A DNA stretch of 64,000 nucleotides, taken from NCBI GenBank assembly GCA_963682055.1, contig OY821749.1:32867631-32931630 (forward strand), in the 5' to 3' direction. Source of the DNA: Primula veris (taxonomy: Eukaryota; Streptophyta; Magnoliopsida; Ericales; Primulaceae). Under the pieces are notes generated by a model that saw only the letters and a list, made by a program, of their open reading frames with translations, was not told where the DNA came from and did not search any database. The position numbers were made by a program, and so were the translations under genes. Position 1 is the first letter of the stretch, and each line of letters begins with the position of its first letter. This document shows positions 32,801-46,300 of the stretch, in pieces.

Positions 32801-35800
32801 CTGTCGTCGATTGATTAGAGCATTTTGATATTGTGGCATTGACCGGATGAGATATTCCCGGGTCAAAAGACGATGCTTGATTTATAATCGCATCGCATTT
32901 GGATTCTTTCTGAGAATATATTTCGTGATTAATCCAAAATTCATGCCACTAATGCTCACCTTGAAAGACTAGTATGTGTAAAGATCACGAAAAGTACTCG
33001 TAGAATTCTTATAAAGAATTGAAGGAGTTATTGTGGACTTATCCAACCATAAGACGGACCATAAATATAAATGGTTATGGTTGATGCATCGACAATAGGT
33101 CACATGATTATTGTTGTCCACAGAAATGCAGCATTTCCCAAACTCTTAGCCCTATCATTAAGTTGATGGCTCATGATCCGGATTATCCTGAAAAGTCTAG
33201 TCGACTTGATAATTCCGAAGAGTAAGAATCAAAAATTCGATTTGAATTACTTGAGTTTGGAAATTGAAATTGAACATCCTGTCGATTATGTTCAGACCCA
33301 AATGGACTCACGGAAAGTTTGATGATGCGACTGCAAATGATTGCACGCATTTCTTGGTCTTGCGCACCAAGATTTATATTTCCACGTGGGGTTATGCTAT
33401 TTTGCTGCATTGGTCCGTCATGAGTCCCATAGACACTCAAAACACTAAATGCGTACCAGATGGTTACTGGTTATGAGCCAGACGCCTCATATGAACGCGT
33501 GTTTGAGTGCTTAATATTTTGATTGAGCCGCTATAGCGTTCAAAATATGGACCTCTGAAGGGGACATAAGTCGATTATGAATCCCCTGCCTATCATTTGA
33601 TAGAGTAACCTTGGCAAGCGATCTCTTTACCGCATGATATGCGAAAGTGACATCGCTAAGACTGTTATCCCCGTCGTTAGGAGGAGATTTGCACGTTACC
33701 GTTGATAAGGAACGACGTGAAGTAATGTGGCATAACCCACTCAGTCTTAGCTTGATCCCCAAAACTGCACTTAGTGATAAGTAAGTGCATAGACTCCATC
33801 AAGTCTAACTAAATGCCAAACGCATTTAATGACTTTATGAGATGTCACGAGATCATTTATATCTGCTGCAAAATGCTTGCAAGGATAGACGTCCCTGTCG
33901 GACGCCGTGTTCCTGTCGTAACACGTTGCTTTGGCTGAACCCGCCAAGCAAAAGACGCTGCCATCGGCCGTCAGTCTGTCGTCCTTCCCAATATAAGAGG
34001 AAGTTGACCGGTTCTTAATTCGTTCAGCCCCAGAGGAGGTGAACTGAAACTCGTTTGTCGCACGAGATTATAAAGGATCTAAGAGATGTGTGATTCCTCT
34101 TCATCCTGAGAATCTTGAAATATCTGTCGATCATGATATCTTAGACGATATTGAAGCGAAACGAGGCTGTCATTGATTACTTGTTCATATATTCGGTGAC
34201 GACTGATAATATAAGCAAATTATGACAGGGAACCATGTACCGTTGCCTGAAGTCAACGTAGAATAGACTGGCCTAATGGAAACTTGCAATCCAAGTAGAC
34301 TCCTTAGCGAAAGTGTGTTCGGACAGCTCCAACACCACCAATGTTAAACGAGTTCGTTTATTTGGTTATTCGTAAGGAAAAGTGATGAGAATAATGAGAT
34401 TGTAGAATGCTCGCCTAGTAGCGCAAGACTTCTCTCACATCTTGGAATTGATTACGAGATGGTTGATTTCCTCGTAATGGACATTAAAACGGTCCCCTAC
34501 TTTACCAGTTTAGTAGTTTCCGAAAAACTGGTCACGGTTTTATCTCTATGGGGATTTAGACAAAGAGATATAGATGAAGGTCCCTGTGTGACTTCATAAT
34601 GCTTGAATCAAGTAGTTCCTGACCACGGAACACAATCTCAATTAAATGAGACGTTCACTATATGGATTAATATAATCCGAGCAGATGTGGTATACCCGCC
34701 TAAGTGTGTACTTGATTAGCTTGGGATACTTGAACAAGTATTATGCCCTTGCGTGTTTTATTATGCGATCCACTTTTGGATTTGCCTTCGAGATGAAGGA
34801 TCTTGGGAAGAAACGGTAGTGACTTGGCCTGATGATCGAGTCCCGTAAAGATTGAATCTAAGTCCATGATTCAGACTACACCCAGAAGGTGTTATGACGT
34901 TGTAGTCATCATGACGCTAAGTCGTCAGATTCTCCCATGATCGTTCGATCACTAGACATTGATATAGACCCAGTCCGTCCCTGATGAGATGATGAAGAGA
35001 TATTGAATCATGATGTTCATATCTAAGTACAATAAGTGCATTATTGTACTTGGTCTAATGTGCTAAGACGAACATCTCGTCAGCTGTGAATGGTATAGCT
35101 CGACACAGCATCGCGCTAACACGCTGCCATCGAAATGGCATAAAAGACATTTTCCCATTACCTTAAGGTAACTGTGGATGAGGGCTTATCTTATCCCATT
35201 TGCGTCATTCTCTATGAGACGATTAGAGAGTGTATATGGCTTCGAGCTTGTATTAGCCACATTTGAATTACATATGCTCTGTCTCACGATCCAAATAAAA
35301 CACTTGTCTTATTTGAGGACAACTTGTTGTTATCGATCAAGAGAGACATGACTAGATTATCCTATTTAGCATTTCTTGCCGAAATAAATCTTCACATGAA
35401 GTTTAAGAGCATCCTGTCGAATGCTCGTTCTATTCCACGTTAGATTTTCTTGCATCCAGCCGTGTGCAAGTAAATGAAGCATCCAGTCGAATGCTCGTAC
35501 TCTTTATTAAAATATGAAATCATTACACCCCGTCGTGTGCAAGTGAGGGGGAGCATCCAGGTGAATGTTTATTGCACTAATTACTACTTAGTCGAAATCT
35601 TCGCACCCTGTCGTGTGTAAGTGAGAGGGAGCATCCAGTCGCATGCTCGTGTACTCTTTTTGTCCTTAGACCAAGGTTTTTTTCCCACTGAGTTTTCCTT
35701 GGCAAGGTTTTTAGCGAGACACGTTCCCATCATACCTCATTTAAGATTGCCGAAATTAGGGGGAGTATCCTGTTGTATACTTCTTACCACTGTGTACTCT

Positions 35801-36158
35801 TTTGTCCTTCGACTAGAGCTTTTTCCCACTGGGTTTACTCTAGCAAGGTTTTGATGAGGCACCTGTTTTGTGGTTGATCCCCTACTACTACCACTGTTGC
35901 ACTCTTTTTCCTTCGATCAGAGATTTTCCCATTGGGTTTGCTCCGACAAGGTTTTGATGAGGCACACTGTTTTGTGGTTAGTTAATTACATAGAATTTCG
36001 GTCTATATCATTCGGCTACACAGTTTCTCCTAGGTACCGGTTTTGTCCCACACTGGGTTTTCCGTCCCTAAGGTTTTTTTATGTGTTTAGCACTGCGAAT
36101 GAACTCGACTCAGATCGATTGCATGAAGACGAAGAATTCAAGACGTCCAAAGGGGGAG

Positions 36159-36319
36159 TATTGTAAGATATTATTGGACTATTGGGCCTTACTCATAGTG
36201 GTCCTAAGTTCCCCTTGTATTCATATATTCTGATTAATGAAGTCTCCCTTATTGTTGTCTCTCATACCTCTCTCTATATCTATACATATATCTATAACGA
36301 GCTAATATGTCACACAACA
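36159..36319 (+). repeat. 3' LTR of copia element B, internally deleted
   Basis: Follows the polypurine tract AAAGGGGGAG. Relative to the 5' LTR about 54 nt are missing between CCTAAGT and TCCCCTTG, including the TATA box. A smaller loss lies in the TATCTATATA repeat. Confidence 0.85.
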
Positions 36320-36324
36320 CATTT

Positions 36325-37647
36325 AAAATTTATATTATTAAAAACATGAGTTTATTTAATAATTAATAAAAAATAAAAAAACTCACGAAAATACAGAGCA
36401 ATAATGGAAAGGAAGTTACAAAGACAGAGCAATAATGGAAAAAGACAGCAATAATAATGGAAATGAAGCTACAAAGACAGAGCAATAATAATGGAAAGGA
36501 AGCTACAAATAAAAGACCAAAAACTGAGTGTATGTGGTGAGCATTCCACTGGGTCCACTGGGGGGCATACTCACGAAATAATTGGAAAAACATATTATTT
36601 GAACAATAATATGCTACAAAAAATACAATTTTTATAGATATTATAGTATGCTTTAATCCTAAGAGCATTTTAATCTGTTCAATTTTAACACCGTTATATC
36701 TATAAAATTATACAATATCATCAAAAACACTACTCAACAGCTCCATTATAAGCCCAAAAAATTATAAGAGTTAAAATTTTATAGAATACCTCTCTACATA
36801 TAAAAAGTTTTGAAAGAAAAATATATGGTCATTTTAAGATGGGTCCCACCGAACAAAACCATTTTCATGTTTAGTTTTTTTCCATTTTATCTTTTTATGT
36901 TTCTCTTTCTGGTCAATCTCTCCACTTATTTTCTCCAATTCCCATCTCCGGCCACCATAATCTCCGCTCTCACCGTCACTACATCTCATCTTCTACATCT
37001 CACATGTATTATTTATCTTTTACCTTTATTAAAATCGATTTAGGGTTTTTTTTAATCAAATCTAGGATTTATAAGTTGAAAATAAATCTCAATTTGGTTA
37101 CACTTTATTTTCGATCTACTATCTCTGTCACCGATCTATAACCTTATTATGAAATTTCAAAGTGGATTTCTTAGTTTTCTCCGATTGAGTTTTCTTATGT
37201 TTATTTTTTATGTGGTGTGGAGAAATAGTTTGAGATATGATTGAGAGTTGGATGAAAATTATATAATATTAATGTGCACTTCACAAAAATATACAATATA
37301 ATTTTCCTAACAAACTCTATACACCTATATTTATACATAAATATTTTCCTCAATAATGAGAATGCTCTAAAGAAAATAACATGGAAAAAGTTTTTACAAG
37401 ACGCGCTTTCAAGGCAAATTTAAAAACTGCTACTGCTTTCAATACAAAATAATGAAATCGATGCTTGTAGTAATTCTTTCTTATAAAACAAAAGAAACTG
37501 TAAATCAGGGTATAACAAATAAGCATCACTCTAGTGGAAAAATTCAAAAGAATTACACTGGGAAACCACCGAAAGTATACAAAAATAACCACAAGAGGAG
37601 TTTTGTATAAATAAACAAATCCAAAAAACCGAGTCTTCTGTCAGAAC
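36325..37647. other. Non-coding, 3' of the SAC gene
   Basis: 36370-36560 has repeats of CAGAGCAATAATGGAAA type, also seen in NLR flanks. 36850-37647 is the distal part of the 2-kb block that is present in inverted orientation at about 56530-57330. No gene seen. Confidence 0.5.
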
Positions 37648-38926
37648 CTAACACCTAGGTTTATGCAGACGGGGCCGATTGCAGAAAATCCGTCCATTGG
37701 CTTTAACATACATAGCTATACCTATACTCGTGCTTGCCCACAACGTCGAAAATAACAGATGCCGGACACCAAAACCTGATGCAGTTGACCGTCAAAGAAG
37801 AAAAACATAAGTATTTAATAACAAGACAAATTATTGCTTAGGCATAAAAAAAATGTAGAAAAGCAACGATGTGTATGCCAGTGGTGTTAGCCAGTTTTGA
37901 GAAATATAAAATTACTGAATATTGATTCCAGTATTTGGAAAATCTATTTATTTCATAAAAACGACAATAGTACTTCTTAAGGTAGTCACTTACAGCTACA
38001 GATTCGAGGCCGCCTTTTTGAGACTGAGGGGTTATATCACGAGAAACGGAAACAATATAATTCCCTTGCAAGAGATCAATTGTGTCCTTCAACGGAGAAA
38101 TTGTCAGTTTCAAATATAAAGTCGCTTTATATACATACACTTGTAAACAGATCACAAGGACCATAAGGTCAAGACACTTTACACTGAATTAGCTGTAATA
38201 TTGAAAAAAAAGGGAGATAAGTACAAACCTGTTTTGTACCATCGCAGAAGTTATTTAGGTAATAACGAGAAAGGGAGTTAATGCCATCTTTAACAATTCC
38301 CTGGACTGTTCGTTGGCCATATCTGCAAATATGATACAGTTGTATTTGGAAAGTGAAAATTTCGTGAAATGTTTTGAGTGACCTTAGCCGTCACATTTTC
38401 AAATTGTGATTCCGTTATAAGCTTCTCAAGGAATATATATTATTCTTGTTTGTTGAGTAATTTGAAAAGGACACGACTCAAGGTAGAGGAATGTAAAATA
38501 CCTGACAAAATCTCCTTTTAAAGCTGGGGTGCCAGAATATTGGATACTTATATCGTCCCCATGATTCGCCCATACTGAACAGAAAAAAGAACGGAAAATG
38601 AATATCGAAATTAGTATATATATCACAGTCTAAATTAGTAAAAAGGAATGGGGTTTTAGTTATGAAGCTCTAACTTTTAAATAAGTAAAGGCAATCACGG
38701 AATACTCACAAATCTTAAACTGGTCGTCAAAATTTGGATGTGAAATAATATTTTCTTCAGCACCAAAAACACCAATTCTTCTAAGCTGGAATTCTAACAT
38801 TTTCCGACCAATCATGCTCTGAGTGAAATAAAATTAAAATACAAATACTCAGATCAATGGAAATTCAATAATTGTCTTTTAATGGTGGAGCAAAAGGCAA
38901 ACATAAACTGACAAAATATATAACAG
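36850..38926. repeat. Inverted duplication, left copy (SAC 3' region)
   Basis: Matches the reverse complement of about 55255-57330 with few differences. It covers the SAC exons from SMIGRKML onward plus about 0.8 kb of downstream DNA. Confidence 0.88.
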
Positions 38927-41900
38927 TTTTAGCATTAAATGAGACCATAACCGAATGACAAACATAAAAGGGCTTCAAAAAGGAACATTAGTAGCCTAAC
39001 TTTCACTATAAAGAAGAAAGAGCAAATGCGGGAAAAAAAGTTTGAGATAATATATAAACCTGGGTAACATTTGTTCGGTCTAAGCAATCGATGCAATTGG
39101 TCCTCGTAACTCCAATTTGCTCTTGAATCTTCTCACCTTTTTCATTCAAGAGAAGGTACCTAATTTGAAGCATAACGAAAACCAAAATAAAATAAAAAAT
39201 TGTAACAATCATATTGTTCTGGTAAAATTATGGGGAAAAAAATGAAGCAGGGATATCCTTTTTCTTGATAAATAGCAAATATTCAAGACACACCTATTTT
39301 TTACTAGGAAGTCTTCGATTTGATCATACAGGAGAGAGAGGCGCTCAAAACGTGCATGGCCACAAACACGATGAAAATCGAAATGCAGATACCTACAAGG
39401 ATAATTTAGAACTTGAATAAAGGGAAAAACATAATTAATTAAAAAGATGAAAATAGAAGTGATTTCACCTGACGTCGTCACTAACTATATGTTGCATTGC
39501 GCCGGCGAATTTTTCACTCAAGCGTCCCTCACCTCCATGCTGATTATAATTAGAATATTTAGTCAGTCTTGGAAATCAAAATTGATGTTGAAACGTCAGA
39601 GTTATGATCCGAACGTAAAGTAGTAAAATCAAGAAGAAATTATAAGTGTACCTTATTCACAAGATCAACGGCTAAAACGTTCCCATACTTCTTTCTTAAA
39701 TCAAGGAAATGTCTCTCAACAACTTCAGGCTGCAGACAATTTGTGTACCCACAGGACATACTCTTAGAATGTAAAGAATAGAACAAAAAATTATAAGGAA
39801 AAAGCTTTTATAGGGAAATGCACAAAACTTACAGCTTTCTCGAGTTTGACAATCTCAAATTTAGGCTTGTAGGTTAAATCTACAATCTGCTCCCATAATA
39901 ACGGTATGGACCCTCTAACCTGCAAAATGCAAACGAAACAGTAAAGCACATGTTATAGAAACAAAATATTTCACTATTTATGTTCATTTTTTTACCTGTA
40001 CAAATGAGGCAGTATGTCCATTCATTTTCATAATCTGTTCAGTTTCTACAAAATTAGCAACATAGCCATCAGAATCAGCACCTCTTCTCCACATCCTGGT
40101 ACCTTTACAAAAACGACTAACCTTGTTTAAAAATGCAATGCCAAAGTGAGCATATATATACATATCAAACAAGATCAAAAGACAATAAAAAATGACATTA
40201 ATTGACACAAGATCGCAGCCATTGATAACATTGGAATCAATGCATGAAAAATGTGAAGGTTTTAAGATTTGATCTCAGCTCTTGATTTAAATGTTATCAT
40301 GAATCAACGAGAGTGACCTTGCTTGTTCACTTTCATGTATAAAAAAAAAAAAAAATACACACACACACACACATATATATATATACATCACTGAATATAT
40401 CACCTTTCTTAAAGCAGGAAAGTATACCGGCACGACAAATATAAATATAAAAATAAAATTGTGATTAACATTGAGTACCTGTTCTCCTAGTACATCTTCT
40501 CGCAATAAGAGTAACATCAATGATGTCTTTTCCTATAGCAGATTGGAAGTTGTCAAAACCTAATGGACGACTTAAGGAGAAACTTAACAAAGATTGAGAT
40601 GTAATCATATACACACCCTTATATTCATGAGTCTAACTAAAACAGTCCGATATTAAAATAAATGCAAAAATATAGCTTTTAAGTTATTAATACAGGAAAA
40701 GGATACTTCCTTGGATAAGAGGAAGCAAGTACGGATCAAGCTGCAAATATGATATGCTCAAGTTAGTACATGTTAATGTGGAGAACCACTAAAGCGGAAC
40801 ACAGACACTCATACATATACACACACAGAAATATGTAAAGATGTTAACCCACCTTATTGTCTATAAGAGCTTCTAACATATAGTTGTTCCAGACAAACCT
40901 AGGTTCAGCCTGCGTTAATGCAAAAATTTACGAAATATGAATGGTATCAGGAAGAATGGTAGAGACTCATATGAGTACATGGACACGTCAAAATAATATA
41001 TCAAATAATTGATTTTACCAAATCGATCAATAAATTCATAAAAAAAAGTTTGGTATGAAACATGGAAGTAAGCCTTACTTGTCTCCAAAGAGGCAAAAGC
41101 TTTGATTCTTCACCTAAATCATGCAATCGTTGTGAACTGCAAGCCACAGTAGAGTATGTAAAAGAGTTTAAATGTTAATAACTAAATTGAAGAGCTAACA
41201 GATTCTTAGTCTGTTATAGAATAGATATCTTCAAAAATTTGGATGTGTTCTTTTTTAAAAATGCTATTTTATGAGTAAGCCTGCTAAAGAAAATAATCAT
41301 GCAAAAGGCAAGAAAAGACTCAATCTTTTGAGTCAGAAAGGAGTCGGACGGAAAAAGGAATCACCTGAACGTTATATTTACTTCGTATGAATAATATAAG
41401 CCAACTGTCTTCTCTGCAACACTTAAAAGCTTAGAAAACTCAGTTTCCAACTTTTTCTGCCAAAAGTGTAATAAAGGGGTTCTTAGGATTGGTTGGCTAC
41501 AAATTTTAACCAAATAAGCTGGATTTTTTGAGTTCGACAATAAAAAAACAGGTTCATCTTAAAGCTTCTACCTTTTCCAGGCAAAAAAACGGAAAACCCA
41601 GCTTTTAGCTGATCAACCAAATACAGTCCAGCTTTAAAGGACAAAAAATATCAGCTTAAAAGCTGCAACCAAAGACGGGCTATAACCAGACACAAATAAG
41701 GAGCAAACAAAATGCCGAGATTTACCTGTTCCAAAGGGGTATTTTCAAGAGAATGATCACAAGGCAACACCTTCAGGGACTTGATTTTTAACATAGGAAA
41801 GCCCAAGTAAGATCCAACACATTCACGTTCGCTGATGACTAATAAATATGACCCTGAGAGCATAACAAATGGACTTGTTTTAAATTTACTAATATAGCCT

Positions 41901-42326
41901 TATTATAAAACAAAACACTCGTAGTAAAGTAACAACAATACAGATGAAATCTTAACGGTGCCAAAATTATGATAAACAAAGTAAACATGGAGTGCTTTAT
42001 TCTTACCAGCCAATAGCTTTAGCATCCCAATTACACCATAAATGGTCTGAATATTCGGAACTCGGAGAGAGCTGCTTTCTGGAATATCATCTGGAAAACG
42101 GAAAAAAAGTAAAACCACTTTAGAAAATAAAAAAGAACATAAATCCGTGTGAACAAAATAATAGAAATAGAAGCCGACCAATAAGTGCCAATGACCCGTC
42201 GACACGACTAACTGCCAAGCATGCGCCAGAAGAGCCATCGGTGGGCTCAATTACGTACTGATCTGGGAATTCCCATAGTCGCATACATGTGTATAACTTC
42301 TGATTAGAATCTACCTTCTCCTCCAT
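37648..42326 (-). CDS. RHD4/SAC7-like phosphoinositide phosphatase
   Basis: A SAC-domain phosphatase expected to hydrolyse PI4P-type lipids at ER or vesicle membranes. Eighteen exons join in frame by eye to 531 residues: 42326-42179, 42090-42007, 41853-41726, 41456-41365, 41136-41079, 40909-40853, 40740-40707, 40559-40479, 40102-39996, 39919-39833, 39729-39652, 39539-39469, 39392-39294, 39159-39060, 38818-38710, 38574-38502, 38322-38229, 38086-37994. The N-terminus has MRLWEFPDQYVIEPTDGSSG; exon 14 holds the catalytic RTNCIDCLDRTNV (CX5R). A last exon (37775-37648) reads LLFSTLWAS and ANGRIFCNRPRLHKPRC in the family frame. The exon for the first membrane segment has no usable splice sites; joining exon 18 directly to the last exon gives a stop after about 17 codons. 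The membrane anchor may therefore be lost. Confidence 0.85.
41477..41690. mobile_element. MITE-like segment in a SAC intron
   Basis: Starts near GGATTGGTTGGCTACAAATT and ends TTAAAAGCTGCAACCAAAGA. Lies between SAC exons 3 and 4. A related segment is at 42415-42600, upstream of the start codon. Approximate ends only. Confidence 0.45.
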
Positions 42327-42797
42327 TATCGAAAGCCAAAAACTGCAAGAAAATAAAAATACCACGGTCACAGCTAAGATCTGTTAGTTGTTATTTCACA
42401 TACAAGTACACTTAGGTCTTGCTTAGCTGTAGCTATCAAGCAAATAAACTAGCTTGCTGGCGACAGAAAAGGCTGGATTCATCCAATTTCAAAAACTCTA
42501 GCTTTTTCATATCTAAAAAAGCTCACAGTCTACATCCATTGCAAATTATAAAGAAAAAAAGTTCATCTTTCAAGCTGCAACCAAACAAGCCTTAAAGTAC
42601 AATCAAAAAGGAAAAATATAAAGTGTCACATATTCCAATCAAAAGCAAATGTAACCCGAAAATCCGAGTTTCAAATCTTCTCGCCACCCGATTATAATGT
42701 GATTACACTTTTTTTGGCTGACATTAATTATAAAGAATTACAACTTAATATGAATCTACCCCAAATTACTATTTTACTTAAGACTAACACCAAATCA
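42327..42797. other. SAC 5' region with a MITE-like segment
   Basis: Between the SAC start codon and the peptidase scrap. 42415-42600 runs from GTCTTGCTTAGCTGTAGC to AAGCTGCAACCAAACAAGCC, a MITE-like inverted-repeat pair. The SAC promoter should lie here; no TATA box could be assigned. Confidence 0.4.
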
Positions 42798-42926
42798 CTA
42801 TTTTAATATTGAATCTACCCCGTAAACTTGCACGCTCAATGTTTTCTTAGCTGGAGCCCCGACTTTAATGTGCTCATCAAAGAAATCTATTAGCTCCTTT
42901 TGAGTCAACTGATTTAGAGCTGATAC
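42798..42926 (-). pseudogene. Single-exon scrap of an insulin-degrading-enzyme-like peptidase
   Basis: Forty-two codons from a good splice acceptor (AAACAG/GTATCAG) to TAG, including LTQKELIDFFDEHIKVGA and KKTLSVQVYG. This is the C-terminal piece seen in plant M16 zinc peptidases of the insulysin (IDE/PXM16) type. The catalytic HXXEH domain is far upstream in the normal gene and no other exon is present here; NLR2 3' flank starts within 200 bp. It is a truncated fragment. Confidence 0.7.
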
Positions 42927-43307
42927 CTGTTTCATTTTGCCAGATAATACTTTTCAGGATTTATTGCATTAGAATTAGATATTTGAAAAATGTAATTTTT
43001 AAAACAGTGTTCCAAAATGCAAATTTCAGCATATAGACTATAGAGTAATGATACATCCATAATATAAGACAAAAGTATATCCATGATCCCCATAGGCCAT
43101 ACTTAAAATAATTTATAAGTCGGTACTTGTTTGTTTATAGCTTTTAAGCTTACTATCCTCATTAAAGTTGAACAATAATACCTCAATCAAAAATAATAGT
43201 AAACATAAAACAAAAACGGTACAATGTCATGAGTCCATAATGTCCGTCGTCTGATGCTCCTCATATTTAACTCTCAACTCTTTTTAAGTGTCCATAAGCA
43301 TAATCAC
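42927..43307. other. 3' flank of NLR2
   Basis: From about 43124 the sequence matches the 18921-19101 flank of NLR1 and 52345-52525 of NLR3 (GGTACTTGTTTGTTTATAGC). The 42927-43123 part is unmatched, non-coding. Confidence 0.5.
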
Positions 43308-46300
43308 TCAACTTTCTTCTTTGATATCCTTTTCATCGCCACTTTCTTCTTTATCTTCTGGTTTGTTTTGTCGTCGTCGTTGCTGCTGCTGTGAAAGGAA
43401 TTATTATCAGAGTAAATATCAACAATTCTATTCAGCTATGCAATGAACAACAACGTAAAAAATAGCTTACGTCTTCATGTAGATGTTGAATGGTGCTATT
43501 AAGATTACCCTTCCACATCGTTTTTTTTTTTTCTTCTTTTGTCGCAAAATAATAATAATCATCATACAGATTCACATGATCGAGAATTGGAGTGTATACA
43601 AATCCAGGAGAAAAGGATTTAAATGCAGGGCAGTCTAGTACGCCGACATAAACTAGCTTAGGGAATTCAATCTCATTAGCTACGTGGTAAAATCTTTCGA
43701 GTGATAGCAGTTTATAGAGTCTAACTTCCTCTAATTTAGGAAAAATGATCCGTGTGTATTCCTCAATTCCATCTACTTCCTTTTTAGCCGAAACGACCTC
43801 TTTTAGATTCTTGCAATTAAATATGGTAAGTTCAAGAAGATGCACAAGATAACTGGTCGTGCAAGGGCTGAACACGCACTCCAGACTGTCACATTCCTTG
43901 ATATGTAATGTGGACAGATTATTGAAAGACCCAGCCTGAAGTTGACCACACCATATATCGTTCATGTTCTTCAATTTATAAAGTTCCATCGTCTCCAATT
44001 TGGGAAATAAAACCTGCAGGGCAAACTTAGTGAGAAAGAGCCAAAACATACAATATTTCATTATTTCATAATAGGTTTTCACCTTTCTCCAACTGCCGTC
44101 TGAAATAACGACTTGTCATATAAAACCAATTCAATAGCACTAATTATAGAACGATAACATCTTATTTACCCCTTTTCCATATATAGCAATTAATATTCTA
44201 TTTTACAATCATCTAGTGTTGAGAACTGTTTTTAAAAGAGCAATTAAACTGGGAAATGGGAAAGGGATGTTACCTAAATGATTTTAAAAATAAGATGTGA
44301 AAACGAATGATAATTTAAACCCAAATGTTTTAATAAATCAAACATTGTCACATATTGGGTACTCTGCAGATGATGATGTCCACACAAATTATGTTTTTAA
44401 AACGAATGATTTCTGTTTTTCTTATAAAGTTTAGAGAGAGAGAGATAATATATCCACACAAAAAAAAACTTAATCTCAACCGTCGAAAATAATTTCTTAG
44501 ATTTAGATGTTTTGATTGATTTTTTTGGTGATACATGTATATCTTTTCTCAAATATATAAATATATATATAATACATAAATATATATATTTTACTGTATA
44601 CCTTGTGAGGAAAGAAGGATTTCAAAGAATTTTCATTTGAAATGGAGATTAAGCACTCGATTGACGGTATATCTTCGAGGTGTAAATCGGCTAACTGTTG
44701 AAATTCAATTTGCATAGCCCCTATGCAAAAGCATACGAGAGATGATGCATTTGTGATTTCCAAAGTATCTAATTTAGGGAAGAATAGATTGTTAGTTGAA
44801 TCTTGTGGTCTACCCTCCCAACTTATTACTTCTTTCATGCTTCCACATTTATATATAAATAATTTTGTAAGATTCACCGTGTCCAGTGCAGTTGACAGCC
44901 GGAATATATTCCTCAATTGGTTACAGCTGTCCACACTAATGTATTTTATCTTCAACAAACTCCCGATCATGAGTGGGCCATTTACTATCTCCTTTAAATT
45001 AGGGCAGTTTTTTATAGAGAGACGTTGGAGATGCACAAGGTATCTGGCCATGTCAGGGCTGAACACGTACTTCAGACTGTCACATTCTTTGATATTCAGA
45101 TTAGACAGATTATTGAAAGAACCAGACTGAATTTGCCCACACCATATGTGCTTCATCTTCTTCAGTTTAAAAAGTTCCATCTCCACCAATTTGGGAAAGA
45201 CAACCTACGGCCCAAAATATCACCGATGAAGTTAGCAATAAATTTACATACCATGTTTAGAAATAAAAAAAAAAGTTTATAAATTTACATTTTTAACGTA
45301 CTCATTAATAAATAGTTACATGTATATGCTCATACGTATACATAAAATACAAAATTAACTTTTTTATAAAAAATAAGTTAATTTTTTTAAAAATATGTAT
45401 TTTTTATTCAAAAAAGTTGAATTTATATATATATATATATATAAATTGTGTATTTCTTCTTTTTATGTATATGTATATGTATGAGTATGTATATATAACT
45501 ATTTGTTTATGAATATGTTAAAAATGTAAAATTATAAACTTTTCGGGTTAAATTCACATATTTTATAAAATTTGGGGTCATTAAACCATTTTGTGATACT
45601 GCTACTATAAAAAAGTTGATAGTTAGGTTTTATGGATAACAAAAGACAACAACAAAACAGCTTTGGTGGAATTCGCAAGGGAGAAATAATAATTAAGGGG
45701 GTGTACCTTGGAAAGAAAAAAGAGATTAGCGCAATTTTCATCTGAAATTGAGATTATGGACTCGATATCCATGAGAGACAATCTTTCTAGCTGATGAAAT
45801 TCGATTTCTTTAGCCCCTTTGCAGAAGCATACGAGAGATTCACCACCGATATTCAAATCAACTAATTTAGGGAACTGTAACTTGCTGGTTGAGTCTTTTT
45901 CTCTTCCCTCCCAAAAAAATACCTCTTCCATTTTTTCAGTCAGAAACATGAAGTTTTTGACAGCAAAAAGATATTCTTCAGCCGTCTACATTTGAGCACA
46001 ACAAGTTTTTTTAACTTTGCTATATTCCCGGCCACGAGTGGGCCATTAATTATCTGCTGCAAATTGTTTAGACTATTGAGTGTTAACGACTCCGTCTTAG
46101 AAACTAAACTTTTTGTAGAATCTGTCGCATCGGCTAGATATTCTGGAGTTTCTGTGTCCCGAATTTCCAAACATCTGATAATTTGAGATGCCCTCTGTAC
46201 TAGCTCATACACCAAACGTTTCGTTGTCATTCCCGTTAGCAGTAACACCTCCGCGTTGTATACAAGAAAATTGAAGTCTTTATCCAAATCTACGTCATTG

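Larger units (their letters stand above)
29598..36319 (+). mobile_element. Ty1-copia LTR retrotransposon B, coding-dead
   Basis: Same family as element A, with closely similar internal sequence and the same hairpins. A 5-bp target duplication CATTT flanks it (29593-29597 and 36320-36324). The 5' LTR is 29598-29821 (224 bp). The 3' LTR, 36159-36319, is 161 bp because of an internal deletion, and its first bases read TATTG rather than TGTTG. Coding remnants are in the same order as in A: gag (31550-31780, same KQYREFIFT frame break), integrase end (33280-33500), RT/RH pieces (34770-35260). Many stops are shared with A, so the family was coding-dead before the two copies separated. The RNase H GYTDAGY segment of A is deleted here (near 35208). 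Confidence 0.92.

Noticed and set aside
40345..40385. AC/AT microsatellite as a regulatory site
   Set aside because: A simple (AC)n(AT)n run in a SAC intron, nothing more can be supported.
44503..44620. Extension of the NLR exon 2 frame through KVYSKIYIFMYYIYIYIFEK
   Set aside because: This is translation past the conserved ACAAG/GTATAC splice donor into an AT-rich intron; all three NLR copies show it.
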